Assembly: GCA_038210415.1 (NCBI GenBank)
Contig: JBBQWS010000026.1
Coordinates: 1-43,271, forward strand
DNA: 43,271 nucleotides
DNA from: JBBQWS01 sp038210415
Lineage (GTDB): Bacteria > Actinomycetota > Actinomycetes > Prado026
Direction of reading: 5' to 3'
The number at the start of each line of letters is the position of its first letter. Position 1 is the first letter of the stretch. Positions 16,548 through 25,068 of this stretch are shown in pieces. A model generated the notes under the pieces. That model did not search any database. It worked only from the letters and a program-made list of their open reading frames with translations, and was not told the DNA's origin. The position numbers were made by a program, and so were the translations under genes.

Positions 16548-18172
16548 TCCGTTTCGACGACGTCACCGTGCACTACGCCGGGGCCACCGAACCGGTCCTG
16601 CACCGGGTCACCTTGCACGTCCCCGAGGGTGAGCTCGCCCTGGTCGTCGGCAGAACCGGCAGCGGCAAGAGCACGCTGCTGCGCGCCGTCAACGGGCTCG
16701 TCCCCCACTTCACCGGAGGCACGCTCACCGGCCGGGTGACCGTCGACGGCAGGGACACCCGCACGCATCCGCCCCGCGAGCTCGCCGACGTCGTCGGGTA
16801 CGTCGGCCAGGACCCGCTCGCCGGCTTCGTGATGGACATCGTCGAGGACGAGCTCGCGTACGGCATGGAGTCGCTCGCGCTCCCCCCGGCCGTCATGCGC
16901 CGGCGGGTCGAGGAGACCCTCGACCTGCTGGGCCTGGCCGACCTGCGCGCCCGACCGCTGCGTACCCTCTCCGGCGGGCAGCGGCAACGGGTCGCGATCG
17001 GTTCGGTCCTGGCCACGCACCCCAAGGTGCTCGTCCTCGACGAACCGACGTCGGCGCTCGACCCTGCCGCGGCGGAGGACGTGCTGGCCGCCGTGCAACG
17101 TCTCGTGCACGACCTGGGGCTCACCGTGCTGCTCGCCGAGCACCGGCTCGAGCGGGTCGTCCAGTACGCCGACCGCGTGATCCGCTTCGGCGAAGACGGC
17201 CGGACGGTAGAGAGTGGGACACCCGCCGAGATCATGGTCCGCGGTGCGGCTGGCCCACCCGTCGTCGCCCTCGGTCGCCTCGCCGGCTGGGATCCGCTGC
17301 CGCTCACCGTCCGCGATGCGCGCCGGCTGGCTGGTCCGCTTCGGGAGCGGCTGGCTCACCTCGTGACACCGACGAAGCCCGACGGCGAGCGGCCGACCGG
17401 CGACGCTGCAGCACCCGTCGCCACGGCCAGGAGAGTGTCCGTCTCGTACGGCCGGATGCGGGCCCTGCACTCGGTGTCGCTGGCCGTCGCGCCTGGCGAG
17501 ATCGTCGCGGTGATGGGGCGCAACGGGGCCGGCAAGTCGACTCTGCTTAACACCCTGGTCGGGCTGCGGCGACCGGACTCCGGGGAGGTGCGGGTCGGTG
17601 GTCGCGCACCTGCGGACCTGCCCGGACGCAGCCTGCTCTCGCACGTCGGCCTGGTGCCGCAGGAACCAGGTGACCTGCTCTACGCCGACACCGTGCTGGC
17701 CGAGTGCGCCACGTCGGACCGCGACGCCGGCCTGGTCGCGGGGACGACCGCTCGGCTGTTGGGCCGGTTGGCGCCCGATGTCGACGGGCTGTTGCACCCG
17801 GCCGACCTGTCCGAGGGGCAGCGGCTGGCCCTCGTGCTGGCGATCGTGCTCGCTGCCGAACCTCCCCTGCTGCTGCTCGACGAGCCCACCCGAGGCCTCG
17901 ACTACGGAGCCAAGGAACGGTTGGTCGCGATCCTGCGCGACCTGGCTGGACGGGGGCATGCCATCGTGCTCGCCACGCACGACGTGGAGCTCGTGGCCGA
18001 CGCAGCCACCCGCACCGTCGTGCTCGCCGACGGCGAGATCGTGGCCGACGGCTCGACCAGCGAGGTCGTCGTCGGCTCCCCGACCTTCGCGCCGCAGGTC
18101 GCAAAGATCCTCGGTGCCGGCCCCTGGCTGACCGTGTCGCAGGTGGCCGCAGCGCTGGCGGCAGTGTCGTGA
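16544..18172 (+). CDS. ECF transporter double ATPase (A-A' fusion)
   Basis: 542 residues with two ABC ATPase domains in one chain. Domain 1 (about 1-240) has Walker A GRTGSGKS (Lys42), signature LSGGQ, Walker B VLVLDEPTSALD and the switch His in LAEHR. Domain 2 (about 293-540) has Walker A GRNGAGKS (Lys331), Walker B LLLLDEPTRGLD and LATHD, but its signature reads LSEGQ. One site may therefore be weaker, as in other asymmetric ABC pairs. Start and stop overlap the neighbouring genes (ATGA and GTGA). It supplies energy for the T and S components in this operon. Fused ECF ATPases occur elsewhere, so the fusion itself is not new. Confidence 0.94.
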   Translation: MIRFDDVTVHYAGATEPVLHRVTLHVPEGELALVVGRTGSGKSTLLRAVNGLVPHFTGGTLTGRVTVDGRDTRTHPPRELADVVGYVGQDPLAGFVMDIVEDELAYGMESLALPPAVMRRRVEETLDLLGLADLRARPLRTLSGGQRQRVAIGSVLATHPKVLVLDEPTSALDPAAAEDVLAAVQRLVHDLGLTVLLAEHRLERVVQYADRVIRFGEDGRTVESGTPAEIMVRGAAGPPVVALGRLAGWDPLPLTVRDARRLAGPLRERLAHLVTPTKPDGERPTGDAAAPVATARRVSVSYGRMRALHSVSLAVAPGEIVAVMGRNGAGKSTLLNTLVGLRRPDSGEVRVGGRAPADLPGRSLLSHVGLVPQEPGDLLYADTVLAECATSDRDAGLVAGTTARLLGRLAPDVDGLLHPADLSEGQRLALVLAIVLAAEPPLLLLDEPTRGLDYGAKERLVAILRDLAGRGHAIVLATHDVELVADAATRTVVLADGEIVADGSTSEVVVGSPTFAPQVAKILGAGPWLTVSQVAAALAAVS

Positions 18173-18999
18173 CCGGCCTGCCCGTGGCCGGCAGAGCCAG
18201 CGGCGTCCGGTTGCGCGCGCCGGCGGTTGCCGCGCTCGCACTGGTGTCCGCCGTGGGAGTCGTCGCGTTCGGCTGGCCGCTGCTCGCCGATTCGGCATCG
18301 ACCCTCGGCAGCGACGGCGCCGGACCCTGGCTGTTCGTCGTGCTGCTCCCGCTGCTCCTGCTGGTCCTGCTGGCCGAGATCGCCGGCGGCGGTGTGGACG
18401 CCAAGGCGATCGCACTGCTGGGGGTGCTCGCGGCCGTCGGCGCCGCCCTGCGGCCGCTCGGCGGTGTCACCGGGTTCCAGCCGATGTTCGTGCTCCTCGT
18501 CCTCGGTGGGCGGGTGCTAGGACCCGGCTTCGGGTTCGTGCTCGGCTCGGTCACGATGTTCAGCTCGGCGCTGATCACCGGCGGAGTGGGGCCGTGGCTG
18601 CCGTTCCAGATGCTCGGCGGCGCGTGGGTCGGGCTCTTCGCGGGGCTGCTGCCGCGGGCCCACGGTCGCCCCGAGACCGCACTGCTCGTGGCGTACGGAG
18701 TCGTCAGCGCCATGGCTTACGGCCTGCTGCTCGACCTGTGGAACTGGCCGTACACCACCGGGCTCGGCTCGTCGATCTCGTTCCGGCCCGGTGCGGCGCT
18801 GCCTGCGAACCTCGGCCGCTTCATCGCCTACTACGTCACGACCTCGCTCGGCTGGGACCTCACCCGGGCCATCGGCAACGCCGTGCTGCTCGTCGTGCTC
18901 GGCGCCACAGCCATGCGGGCGTTGCGGCGCGCCAGTCGGCGGGCCGCGTTCGGCACTCCGGTGGAGTTCCAGGTGCTCGCCGAGAGTGCGGTGCGCTAG
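18169..18999 (+). CDS. ECF transporter substrate-binding (S) component
   Basis: 276-residue membrane protein with about six hydrophobic helices. The segments GALRPLGG-like text, PMFVLLVLGGRVLGPGFGFVLGSVTMFSSALITGGVGPWLPFQM (in parts) and GLFAGLL match the S-component fold, in which helix 1 carries small residues that contact the T subunit. The N-terminal 30 residues are basic and cytoplasmic. The GTG start overlaps the ATPase stop as GTGA, and the last base is shared with the following start. Substrate choice cannot be read from the sequence; the riboswitch and cob genes imply a corrinoid. It would be a functional counterpart, not a recognised orthologue, of lactobacillar CbrT. Confidence 0.85.
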   Translation: MTGLPVAGRASGVRLRAPAVAALALVSAVGVVAFGWPLLADSASTLGSDGAGPWLFVVLLPLLLLVLLAEIAGGGVDAKAIALLGVLAAVGAALRPLGGVTGFQPMFVLLVLGGRVLGPGFGFVLGSVTMFSSALITGGVGPWLPFQMLGGAWVGLFAGLLPRAHGRPETALLVAYGVVSAMAYGLLLDLWNWPYTTGLGSSISFRPGAALPANLGRFIAYYVTTSLGWDLTRAIGNAVLLVVLGATAMRALRRASRRAAFGTPVEFQVLAESAVR

Positions 19000-20450
19000 T
19001 GCGCGTCCAGCTGCTGGGCACCGGCTCGGCCGACGGGATCCCCAACCCGTTCTGCAGCTGCCGCACCTGCCGCACCGCCCTTTCCACCGGCGAGGTGCGC
19101 AGCCAGTCGGCCGCGCTCGTCGACGACGTGCTGCTCCTGGACTGCGGCCCGGACGTCCCGCGAGCCGCGAGTCGGTTCGGGTCCTCCCTGGCCGGGGTCC
19201 AGCACCTGCTCCTGACGCACTCGCACCCCGACCACGCCGGTCCTACCGCGGCCCTGTTCCGGTCCTGGGCCGGGTGCTCGACGTCGCTGGACCTGGTCGG
19301 TCCGGCGCAGGCGCTGGACGTCTTCCGCGACTGGGTCGGGCCGGACGACCCCGTCCGCTTCGTCACCGTCGAGCCGGGCCAGAACCTGCGCCTCGGCGGG
19401 TACGGCGTGCGGGTACTTGCTGCCGCGCACGGTGACACCATGACCGGTCCCGGGCTGCTCTACGACGTGTCCGGGCCTGACGGCGGCCGGCTACTCTACG
19501 CCACCGACACCGGACCCCTGCCGTCGGCGACGGTGGGTGCCCTGACCGGCTGCGCGTTCGATCTCGTGCTGCTCGAGGAGACGTTCGGCGACCGGACCGG
19601 GCACGGCACCGACCACTTGGACCTGTCGACGTTCCCTGCCGCCGTCCAGGCCCTTCGGGACGTCGGCGCCGCCACCGAGCAGACCGACCTCGTCGCCGTC
19701 CACCTCGGTCACCACAACCCGCCGACCGCTGAGCTCGGCGAACGGCTGCGTCCCTCCGGCGCGAGGGTCGTGCCCGACGGAACCGTGCTGGTCGTCGGCG
19801 CCGCGACACCCGCGAAGGACGCCGTACGGGCGCCGGCACCGAGCCCTCGGCAGACGCTCGTGCTCGGTGGTGCGCGCTCGGGGAAGTCGACCCACGCCGA
19901 GGCCGTCGCCGGGCGCCTCGCCACGGACAGTCCGGTGACGTACCTCGCCACCGGCGGGTCACGGGTCGACGACGCCGAGTGGGCCGAACGCGTACGCCTG
20001 CACCAAGCGCGCCGACCGGCCTCCTGGGCCACCGTCGAGACGACTGACCTGGTGGCTCAGCTCGACCGGGCGACCAGCGGGGACGTCCTGCTGATCGACT
20101 GCCTGTCGCTGTGGCTGGCCGCCGTGCTCGACGCAGCCGGCGCCTGGACGGCTGACGACGGGCCGGCGCACGAGCGGGCCGCGGCTGCGGTCGACGCCGA
20201 CATCGCCGCTCTCGTCGACGCACTCGGCCATACTGCGGGAACGGTCGTGGCAGTCAGCAACGAAGTCGGCTCGGGTGTCGTCCCCGCGACCGCCTCGGGG
20301 CGCACCTACCGGGACCTGCTCGGTCGGCTCAACGTCGCGGTCGCGCAGGTGGCAGCCGACGTCGTTCTGGTCGTCGCCGGGTTGCCGATCGTACTCAAGG
20401 CCCAGGACCAACCCAATGGCATGCCACGACGAATGGAGCCCCACCGGTGA
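18999..20450 (+). CDS. cobU: metallo-beta-lactamase fold domain fused to CobU
   Basis: A 483-residue two-domain enzyme. Residues 1-270 form an MBL-fold hydrolase like PhnP: GTGSADGIP, the cysteines CSCRTC at 19-24 that could bind structural zinc, and the metal motif HSHPDH at 74-79, with further His/Asp at AAHGD, YATDTG and VHLGHH. Residues 285-483 are CobU: the P-loop GGARSGKS (Lys296), YLATGG, the GMP-accepting His335 in RLHQARRP, IDCLSLWL and VSNEVGSGVVP. CobU phosphorylates adenosylcobinamide and transfers GMP to give AdoCbi-GDP. The GTG start shares one base with the preceding stop; the 3' end overlaps cobT. No internal stop or start signal splits the two parts. The MBL activity is unknown. 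Confidence 0.92.
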   Translation: MRVQLLGTGSADGIPNPFCSCRTCRTALSTGEVRSQSAALVDDVLLLDCGPDVPRAASRFGSSLAGVQHLLLTHSHPDHAGPTAALFRSWAGCSTSLDLVGPAQALDVFRDWVGPDDPVRFVTVEPGQNLRLGGYGVRVLAAAHGDTMTGPGLLYDVSGPDGGRLLYATDTGPLPSATVGALTGCAFDLVLLEETFGDRTGHGTDHLDLSTFPAAVQALRDVGAATEQTDLVAVHLGHHNPPTAELGERLRPSGARVVPDGTVLVVGAATPAKDAVRAPAPSPRQTLVLGGARSGKSTHAEAVAGRLATDSPVTYLATGGSRVDDAEWAERVRLHQARRPASWATVETTDLVAQLDRATSGDVLLIDCLSLWLAAVLDAAGAWTADDGPAHERAAAAVDADIAALVDALGHTAGTVVAVSNEVGSGVVPATASGRTYRDLLGRLNVAVAQVAADVVLVVAGLPIVLKAQDQPNGMPRRMEPHR

Positions 20451-21538
20451 GCGAGCTCGACCTCGAGGCCCTGGCGGCACAGATCACGGGACCCGACGAG
20501 GCGGCCCGCTCGGCCGCGGCGGAGCGGCAGGCCACGCTGACCAAGCCGGCCGGTGCCCTCGGTCGGCTGGAAGAGCTGTCCGTATGGCTCTGTGGCGTGC
20601 AGGGCGTGTGCCCCCCGCGACCCCTCGACCGGGTCCGGGTCGTCATCTTCGCTGGCGACCACGGCGTGGCCCGTACGGGGGTGTCGGCGTATCCGCCCGA
20701 GGTCACCGCGCAGATGGTCCGCAATTTCGTCGCCGGCGGGGCGGGGGTCAACGTCCTGGCCCGGAGCTTCGGGGCCACCGTGCGCGTGGTCGACCTGAGC
20801 GTCGACGACGATCTCAGCGACCTGCCCGCGGACGTCGGGCGGCACAAGGTCCGCCGCGGTTCAGGCAACATCGCCGTCGAGCCGGCTCTGTCCCTCGCGG
20901 AGGCGGAGCAGGCCTTCCGCGCGGGCGCGGCCATCGCGGACGAGGAGGTCGATGCGGGTGCGGACCTTCTCATCCCCGGCGACATGGGGATCGGCAACAC
21001 CACCGCCGCCGCGACCCTCGTCGCCCTGCTCACCGGCGCCGAGGTCGCCACGGTGGTCGGCAGGGGCACCGGGATAGACGACGCCGCGTGGATGGTGAAG
21101 TGCGCCGCGATCCGCGACGCAGCACGGCGTGGTCGCCCGCTCACCGCTGAACCGCTGGCCCTCCTCGCGGAGGTCGGCGGCGCGGACCTCGCCGCCATGA
21201 CCGGGTTCCTCGTCCAGGCAGCGGTACGCCGCACCCCGGTGCTGCTCGACGGCGTGATCTCCGGTGCTTGCGCCCTGATAGCGCACCGGATCGCCCACCA
21301 GACCAGCAGCTGGTGGTTGGCCGGTCATCGCTCGACCGAGCCCGCCCACCGGGCGGCGCTCGCCCGGTTGCAGCTCGAGCCGGTCGTCGACTTCGGGCTG
21401 CGGTTGGGCGAAGGCACCGGGGCGCTCCTCGCGCTACCGATCCTGCGGGCCGCCGGGGCGACGCTCGCCGAGATGGCCACCTTCGGTGAGGCCGGCGTCA
21501 GCGACCGGGACAGCTCCGGTGCCCCGACCGACGGCTGA
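20447..21538 (+). CDS. cobT: nicotinate-nucleotide--dimethylbenzimidazole phosphoribosyltransferase
   Basis: Makes alpha-ribazole phosphate from dimethylbenzimidazole (or a related base) and nicotinate mononucleotide for the lower ligand of B12. The 363-residue protein shows TKPAGALGRLEELSVWLCG at the front, VVIFAGDHGVARTGVSAYP, PGDMGIGNTTAAA, VGRGTGIDD and LLDGVISGACAL. The catalytic Glu lies in LRLGEGTGALLALP. The GTG start overlaps the cobU stop (GTGA). The gene is followed by cobS with a short overlap. All typical motifs are intact, so it is presumably active. Confidence 0.95.
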   Translation: MSELDLEALAAQITGPDEAARSAAAERQATLTKPAGALGRLEELSVWLCGVQGVCPPRPLDRVRVVIFAGDHGVARTGVSAYPPEVTAQMVRNFVAGGAGVNVLARSFGATVRVVDLSVDDDLSDLPADVGRHKVRRGSGNIAVEPALSLAEAEQAFRAGAAIADEEVDAGADLLIPGDMGIGNTTAAATLVALLTGAEVATVVGRGTGIDDAAWMVKCAAIRDAARRGRPLTAEPLALLAEVGGADLAAMTGFLVQAAVRRTPVLLDGVISGACALIAHRIAHQTSSWWLAGHRSTEPAHRAALARLQLEPVVDFGLRLGEGTGALLALPILRAAGATLAEMATFGEAGVSDRDSSGAPTDG

Positions 21539-22325
21539 CCGGCTCGACGGCCTTCGGCTCGCGGTCGGGACGTTCACGATCGTCCGGGTGCGCCCGCCGA
21601 GCGAGGTCACCCGGCGGACCCTGGGCCGCTCCATGCTGTGGGCCCCGGCCGTCGGCGCCCTCATCGGTCTGGCGGCCGCCGTCGTGCTCGAGGCGATGCG
21701 GGACGTCACGCGGCACTCGGTCGGCGGTACCCTGCTCGCCGCGACGCTGGCGGTCAGCGCCGTCGCTGTGCTCAGTCGCGGTCTTCACCTCGACGGGCTG
21801 GCCGACACCGCGGACGGCCTTGGCAGCGGCAAGGCCGCGGCCGGGGCGCTCGAGGTCATGCGGCAGTCAGACATCGGCCCGTTCGGGGTGGTGACCCTGG
21901 TGCTCGTGCTGCTGATCCAGGTGTTCGCGATCCAAACGTCGGTGTCGCGGGGCACCGGGGGGCTCTGCCTCGTGGTCGCCGTCACGACCGGGCGGCTGGC
22001 CGCCGCGCTGGCGTGCGTTCGCGGCGTCCCTGCGGCGCGGCCGGACGGACTCGGCGCAGGCGTCGCGGGATCAGTCAGCCGGAGGTCGCTGGTGGCCCTC
22101 ACCGGTTGCGTGCTGCTCGCCGCGGCCTTGCTGAGCCTCGCAGACGACGACCACAGGGTGGCCCTGACCGTCCGTTCGGTCGGCGCCGTCCTGGCCGGGC
22201 TGGTGGCGGCGATGCTGCTGCTGCGTCGCTGCACGCGCCGCTTCGGCGGCGTGACCGGCGACGTCCTCGGAGCCCTGATCGAGGTGGCCGCCACCGGGTC
22301 GTTGTGCTGGTTCGCGATGGCCTGA
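21519..22325 (+). CDS. cobS: adenosylcobinamide-GDP ribazoletransferase (cobalamin synthase)
   Basis: Membrane enzyme that joins AdoCbi-GDP (from CobU) with alpha-ribazole or its phosphate (from CobT) to finish the B12 molecule. About 268 residues with six or more hydrophobic helices. The family motif is GLHLDGLADTADGLGSGKAA, followed by EVMRQSDIGPFGV, and RCTRRFGGVTGDVLGA near the C-terminus. The start is uncertain: GTG at 21519 gives a 20-base overlap with cobT and begins just before the conserved region, while GTG at 21486 adds 11 residues. It is the last gene of the riboswitch operon. Confidence 0.94.
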   Translation: MPRPTADRLDGLRLAVGTFTIVRVRPPSEVTRRTLGRSMLWAPAVGALIGLAAAVVLEAMRDVTRHSVGGTLLAATLAVSAVAVLSRGLHLDGLADTADGLGSGKAAAGALEVMRQSDIGPFGVVTLVLVLLIQVFAIQTSVSRGTGGLCLVVAVTTGRLAAALACVRGVPAARPDGLGAGVAGSVSRRSLVALTGCVLLAAALLSLADDDHRVALTVRSVGAVLAGLVAAMLLLRRCTRRFGGVTGDVLGALIEVAATGSLCWFAMA

Positions 22326-22326
22326 G

Positions 22327-22360
22327 CCGTACCGGGCCAGGATCGTGGCCACCGGCACGG
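22327..22360. terminator. hairpin between convergent cobS and gcvT
   Basis: The left arm CCGTACCGGGCCA (22327-22339) and right arm TGGCCACCGGCACGG (22346-22360) form a GC-rich stem with small bulges and a six-base loop. It fills the 40-base space between the two stops, where a terminator serving both strands is expected. There is no T-tract, which is common for actinomycete terminators. Function is inferred from position and structure. Confidence 0.65.
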
Positions 22361-22365
22361 ACCAG

Positions 22366-23472
22366 CTAGGTGCTGGCGCGCACGAACGGTGGCTTCACGA
22401 CGCGGAACACCGAGGTGCGTCCGCGAACGTCGACCGTGACCTCGTCGCCCTCGGTCACCGACCGGTCGAGCAGGGCGAGCCCGATGCCCTGCCGAAGCGT
22501 CGGCGAGAACGTTCCGCTGGTGACCTCGCCCACAGGCTTGCCGGCTGGGTCCGCGACGGTCATGTGCGCCCGAGGGATGCCGCGGCCCTGCGCGAGCAGC
22601 CCCCAGCTCACCCGACTGGCACCGGCCGCCTTCTCCGCGACGAGAGCGTCTCTGCCCCAGAACGCCGGCTTGGTCCAGCCGACCGCCCAGCCGGCTCTTG
22701 CCTGGACCGGGGAGATGTCGAGGGAAAGGTCCTGGCCGTGCAAGGGGTACCCCATCTCGGTACGCAGCGTGTCGCGGGCGCCGAGACCGCACGGGCGGGC
22801 TCCGAGCTGCTCACCGGCCGCCAGCAACGAGTCCCAGACCGCGGGGGCTGCACCCCAGGCCGGCAGCAGCTCGTAGCCGTGCTCACCGGTGTACCCGGTC
22901 CGGCAGACGATCAGCGGCCCGCTCGAGAGCTCTGCGGTGACGAAGGACATGTACCCGTGCTCGGACGGTAGCCCGAGGGTCGCCAGCAGCTCGGCCGAGC
23001 GCGGACCTTGCACTGCGAGGACCGCGTAAGCCTCGTGCTGGTCCGTCACGACGACCCCATCCGGGGCGACCGCGGACAGGCGGCGCACCACCTCGCCCGT
23101 ATTGGCGGCGTTGGGAATCAGGAAGACCTCGTCGGGCCCGACGAGGTAGGCGATCAGGTCGTCGACAACCCCGCCGTCCTCGTCGCAGCACAAGGTGTAC
23201 TGCGCCTGACCGGGGGCGATCCGGCCGAGGTCGTTCGTGAGGACCGAGTTCACGAACTCCGCTGCGCCGCGGCCGATCACGGAGGCCTTGCCCAGGTGCG
23301 AGACGTCGAAGACACCCACGGCCTCCCGGACCGCCGCATGCTCCTTGAGCACGCCACCGCCGGGGTACTCGATGGGCATTTCCCAGCCGCCGAAGTCGGC
23401 GAGCTTCGCTCCGAGAGCGACGTGGCGGTCGTGCAGGGGCGAGTGCCGCAGCGCGGCGGCAGAGGACGTCAT
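22366..23472 (-). CDS. gcvT: glycine cleavage system T protein (aminomethyltransferase)
   Basis: Releases ammonia from the aminomethyl-lipoyl H protein and gives methylene-tetrahydrofolate. 368 residues. Family marks are SPLHDRHVALGAKLADFGGWEMPIEY near the start (in parts), VFDVSHLGK, NDLGRIAPGQAQYTL, the folate-site segment CRTGYTGEHGYEL, and RDTLRTEMGYPLHGQDL. ATG at 23472 fits the conserved start, though no strong Shine-Dalgarno is seen, so translation may be from a short or leaderless message. No other gcv gene is adjacent. The nearby lpdA, lipB and lipA supply the shared L protein and lipoate. It is divergent from pepA. Confidence 0.95.
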   Translation of the reverse strand: MTSSAAALRHSPLHDRHVALGAKLADFGGWEMPIEYPGGGVLKEHAAVREAVGVFDVSHLGKASVIGRGAAEFVNSVLTNDLGRIAPGQAQYTLCCDEDGGVVDDLIAYLVGPDEVFLIPNAANTGEVVRRLSAVAPDGVVVTDQHEAYAVLAVQGPRSAELLATLGLPSEHGYMSFVTAELSSGPLIVCRTGYTGEHGYELLPAWGAAPAVWDSLLAAGEQLGARPCGLGARDTLRTEMGYPLHGQDLSLDISPVQARAGWAVGWTKPAFWGRDALVAEKAAGASRVSWGLLAQGRGIPRAHMTVADPAGKPVGEVTSGTFSPTLRQGIGLALLDRSVTEGDEVTVDVRGRTSVFRVVKPPFVRAST

Positions 23473-23571
23473 GACGCGGACGTTACTAAACGGACCACAC
23501 CTGTCGTTGAGCCGCGCCCTGCCGACCCCGCTAGGCTCCGGCCAACTGCCGGTTCTTGAAGGAGCCATCCC

Positions 23572-25068
23572 GTGTCCACGATCAGCCTGAGTTCGTCATC
23601 CGCGTCCAGCGTCACCGCCAACGCCCTCGTCGTCGGCGTGGCCAAGGGGCCGGGTGGCCCCGTGCTCGCCGCCGGATCCGATGCCTCGACCGCCCTGCGG
23701 GGTCTGACTCGGACACTCGCCGCGCTCGGCGCGACCGGCGCCGCCGAGGAGCTGACCCGGGTACCGGCTCCGGCCGGGGTCGCAGCCGCGTTCGTCGTCG
23801 CGGTGGGCCTGGGCGAACGGCGCCGGACGTACGACTCCGAGACGCTGCGACGGGCTGCGGGGGCGGCGGCACGTTCGCTCGCCGGGCAGGCCAAGGTCGC
23901 GCTCGCGCTCCCGGCTGCCTCGGCAGAGCAGGCCGAGGCAGTAGCCACCGGTGCTCTGTTGGGGGCCTACGCCTTCGACACCTTCCGCACCAAGTCCGCC
24001 GAGGGCCGGCCCAAGCCCGTCGGCGGTTTCGTCCTGGTGGCCGACGTCGAGCCGAAGGCGGCCCGCGCTGCCCTCGTCCGAGCCAAGGCCGTGGCCTCCG
24101 CCATGGCGCACACCCGCGACCTGGTCAACACCCCGCCGAACGTGCTCACGCCCGCGGCCTTCGCCGCAGAGGCGGAGCGGGTCGGTCGGGCGTCCGGCCT
24201 CGAGGTCACGGTCCTGGACGAGAAGCAGCTGAAGCGAGGCGGCTACGGCGGGATCATGGGCGTGGGCCAGGGCTCGGAGCACCCGCCCCGACTGGTCCGG
24301 ATCGCCTACCGGCATCCGAAGGCCACGCGGCACCTCGCCCTGGTGGGCAAAGGCATCACGTTCGACTCCGGCGGCATCTCGATCAAACCCGGCCTGCATA
24401 TGGAAGTGATGAAGTCCGACATGGCCGGGGCCGCTGCCGTGCTCTCGGTGCTGACCGCGCTGGCCACGCTGAAACCGGTCGTCAACGTCACCGGTTGGGC
24501 AGCCATGGCCGAGAACATGCCCTCGGGTTCGGCCCAGCGGCCGTCCGACGTGCTGACGACCTACGGTGGCCGGACCGTCGAGGTGCTCAACACCGACGCC
24601 GAGGGACGCCTGGTGCTGGCCGACGCGATGGTGCGCGCAGCGGAGGAGAACCCCGACCTGATGGTTGACGTGGCGACGCTCACCGGCGCCCAGATCGTCG
24701 CGCTCGGCGGCCGTACCGGCGCGATCATGAGCAACGACGACACCACGCGCGACCGGGTGTTCGACGCGTCGAAGCGCGCCGGCGAGGCCATGTGGCCGAT
24801 GCCGTTGCCCGAGGAGCTGCGCAAGGGCCTCGACTCCCCGGTCGCCGACATCGCGAACCTCGACAATGGCCGCATGGGCGGGATGCTGTCGGCCGGGGTC
24901 TTCCTGCGCGACTTCGTCGCACCAGGTCTTAACTGGGCCCATCTCGACATCGCCGGTCCGTCGTTCAACACCGGCGCGGCGTACGGCTATACGCCGAGCG
25001 GCGGAACCGGCAGCGCGGTGCGCACCCTGCTGCAGGTCGCCGACGACATGGCTGCCGGCAAGATCTAG
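23572..25068 (+). CDS. pepA: leucyl aminopeptidase (peptidase family M17)
   Basis: Cytoplasmic two-metal exopeptidase of 498 residues that removes N-terminal residues from peptides. The N-terminal domain (about 1-170) is variable; the catalytic domain has VGKGITFDSGGISIKP, the metal-binding MKSDMAGAAAVL, the signature NTDAEGRLVLAD and ATLTGAQIVALG. The GTG start at 23572 follows AAGGAG. It ends in the palindrome CTAG, which also holds the stop of the next gene on the opposite strand. The position beside lpdA and the E2 gene agrees with both Streptomyces and Mycobacterium layouts. Some M17 members also bind DNA; nothing here indicates that. Confidence 0.95.
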   Translation: MSTISLSSSSASSVTANALVVGVAKGPGGPVLAAGSDASTALRGLTRTLAALGATGAAEELTRVPAPAGVAAAFVVAVGLGERRRTYDSETLRRAAGAAARSLAGQAKVALALPAASAEQAEAVATGALLGAYAFDTFRTKSAEGRPKPVGGFVLVADVEPKAARAALVRAKAVASAMAHTRDLVNTPPNVLTPAAFAAEAERVGRASGLEVTVLDEKQLKRGGYGGIMGVGQGSEHPPRLVRIAYRHPKATRHLALVGKGITFDSGGISIKPGLHMEVMKSDMAGAAAVLSVLTALATLKPVVNVTGWAAMAENMPSGSAQRPSDVLTTYGGRTVEVLNTDAEGRLVLADAMVRAAEENPDLMVDVATLTGAQIVALGGRTGAIMSNDDTTRDRVFDASKRAGEAMWPMPLPEELRKGLDSPVADIANLDNGRMGGMLSAGVFLRDFVAPGLNWAHLDIAGPSFNTGAAYGYTPSGGTGSAVRTLLQVADDMAAGKI

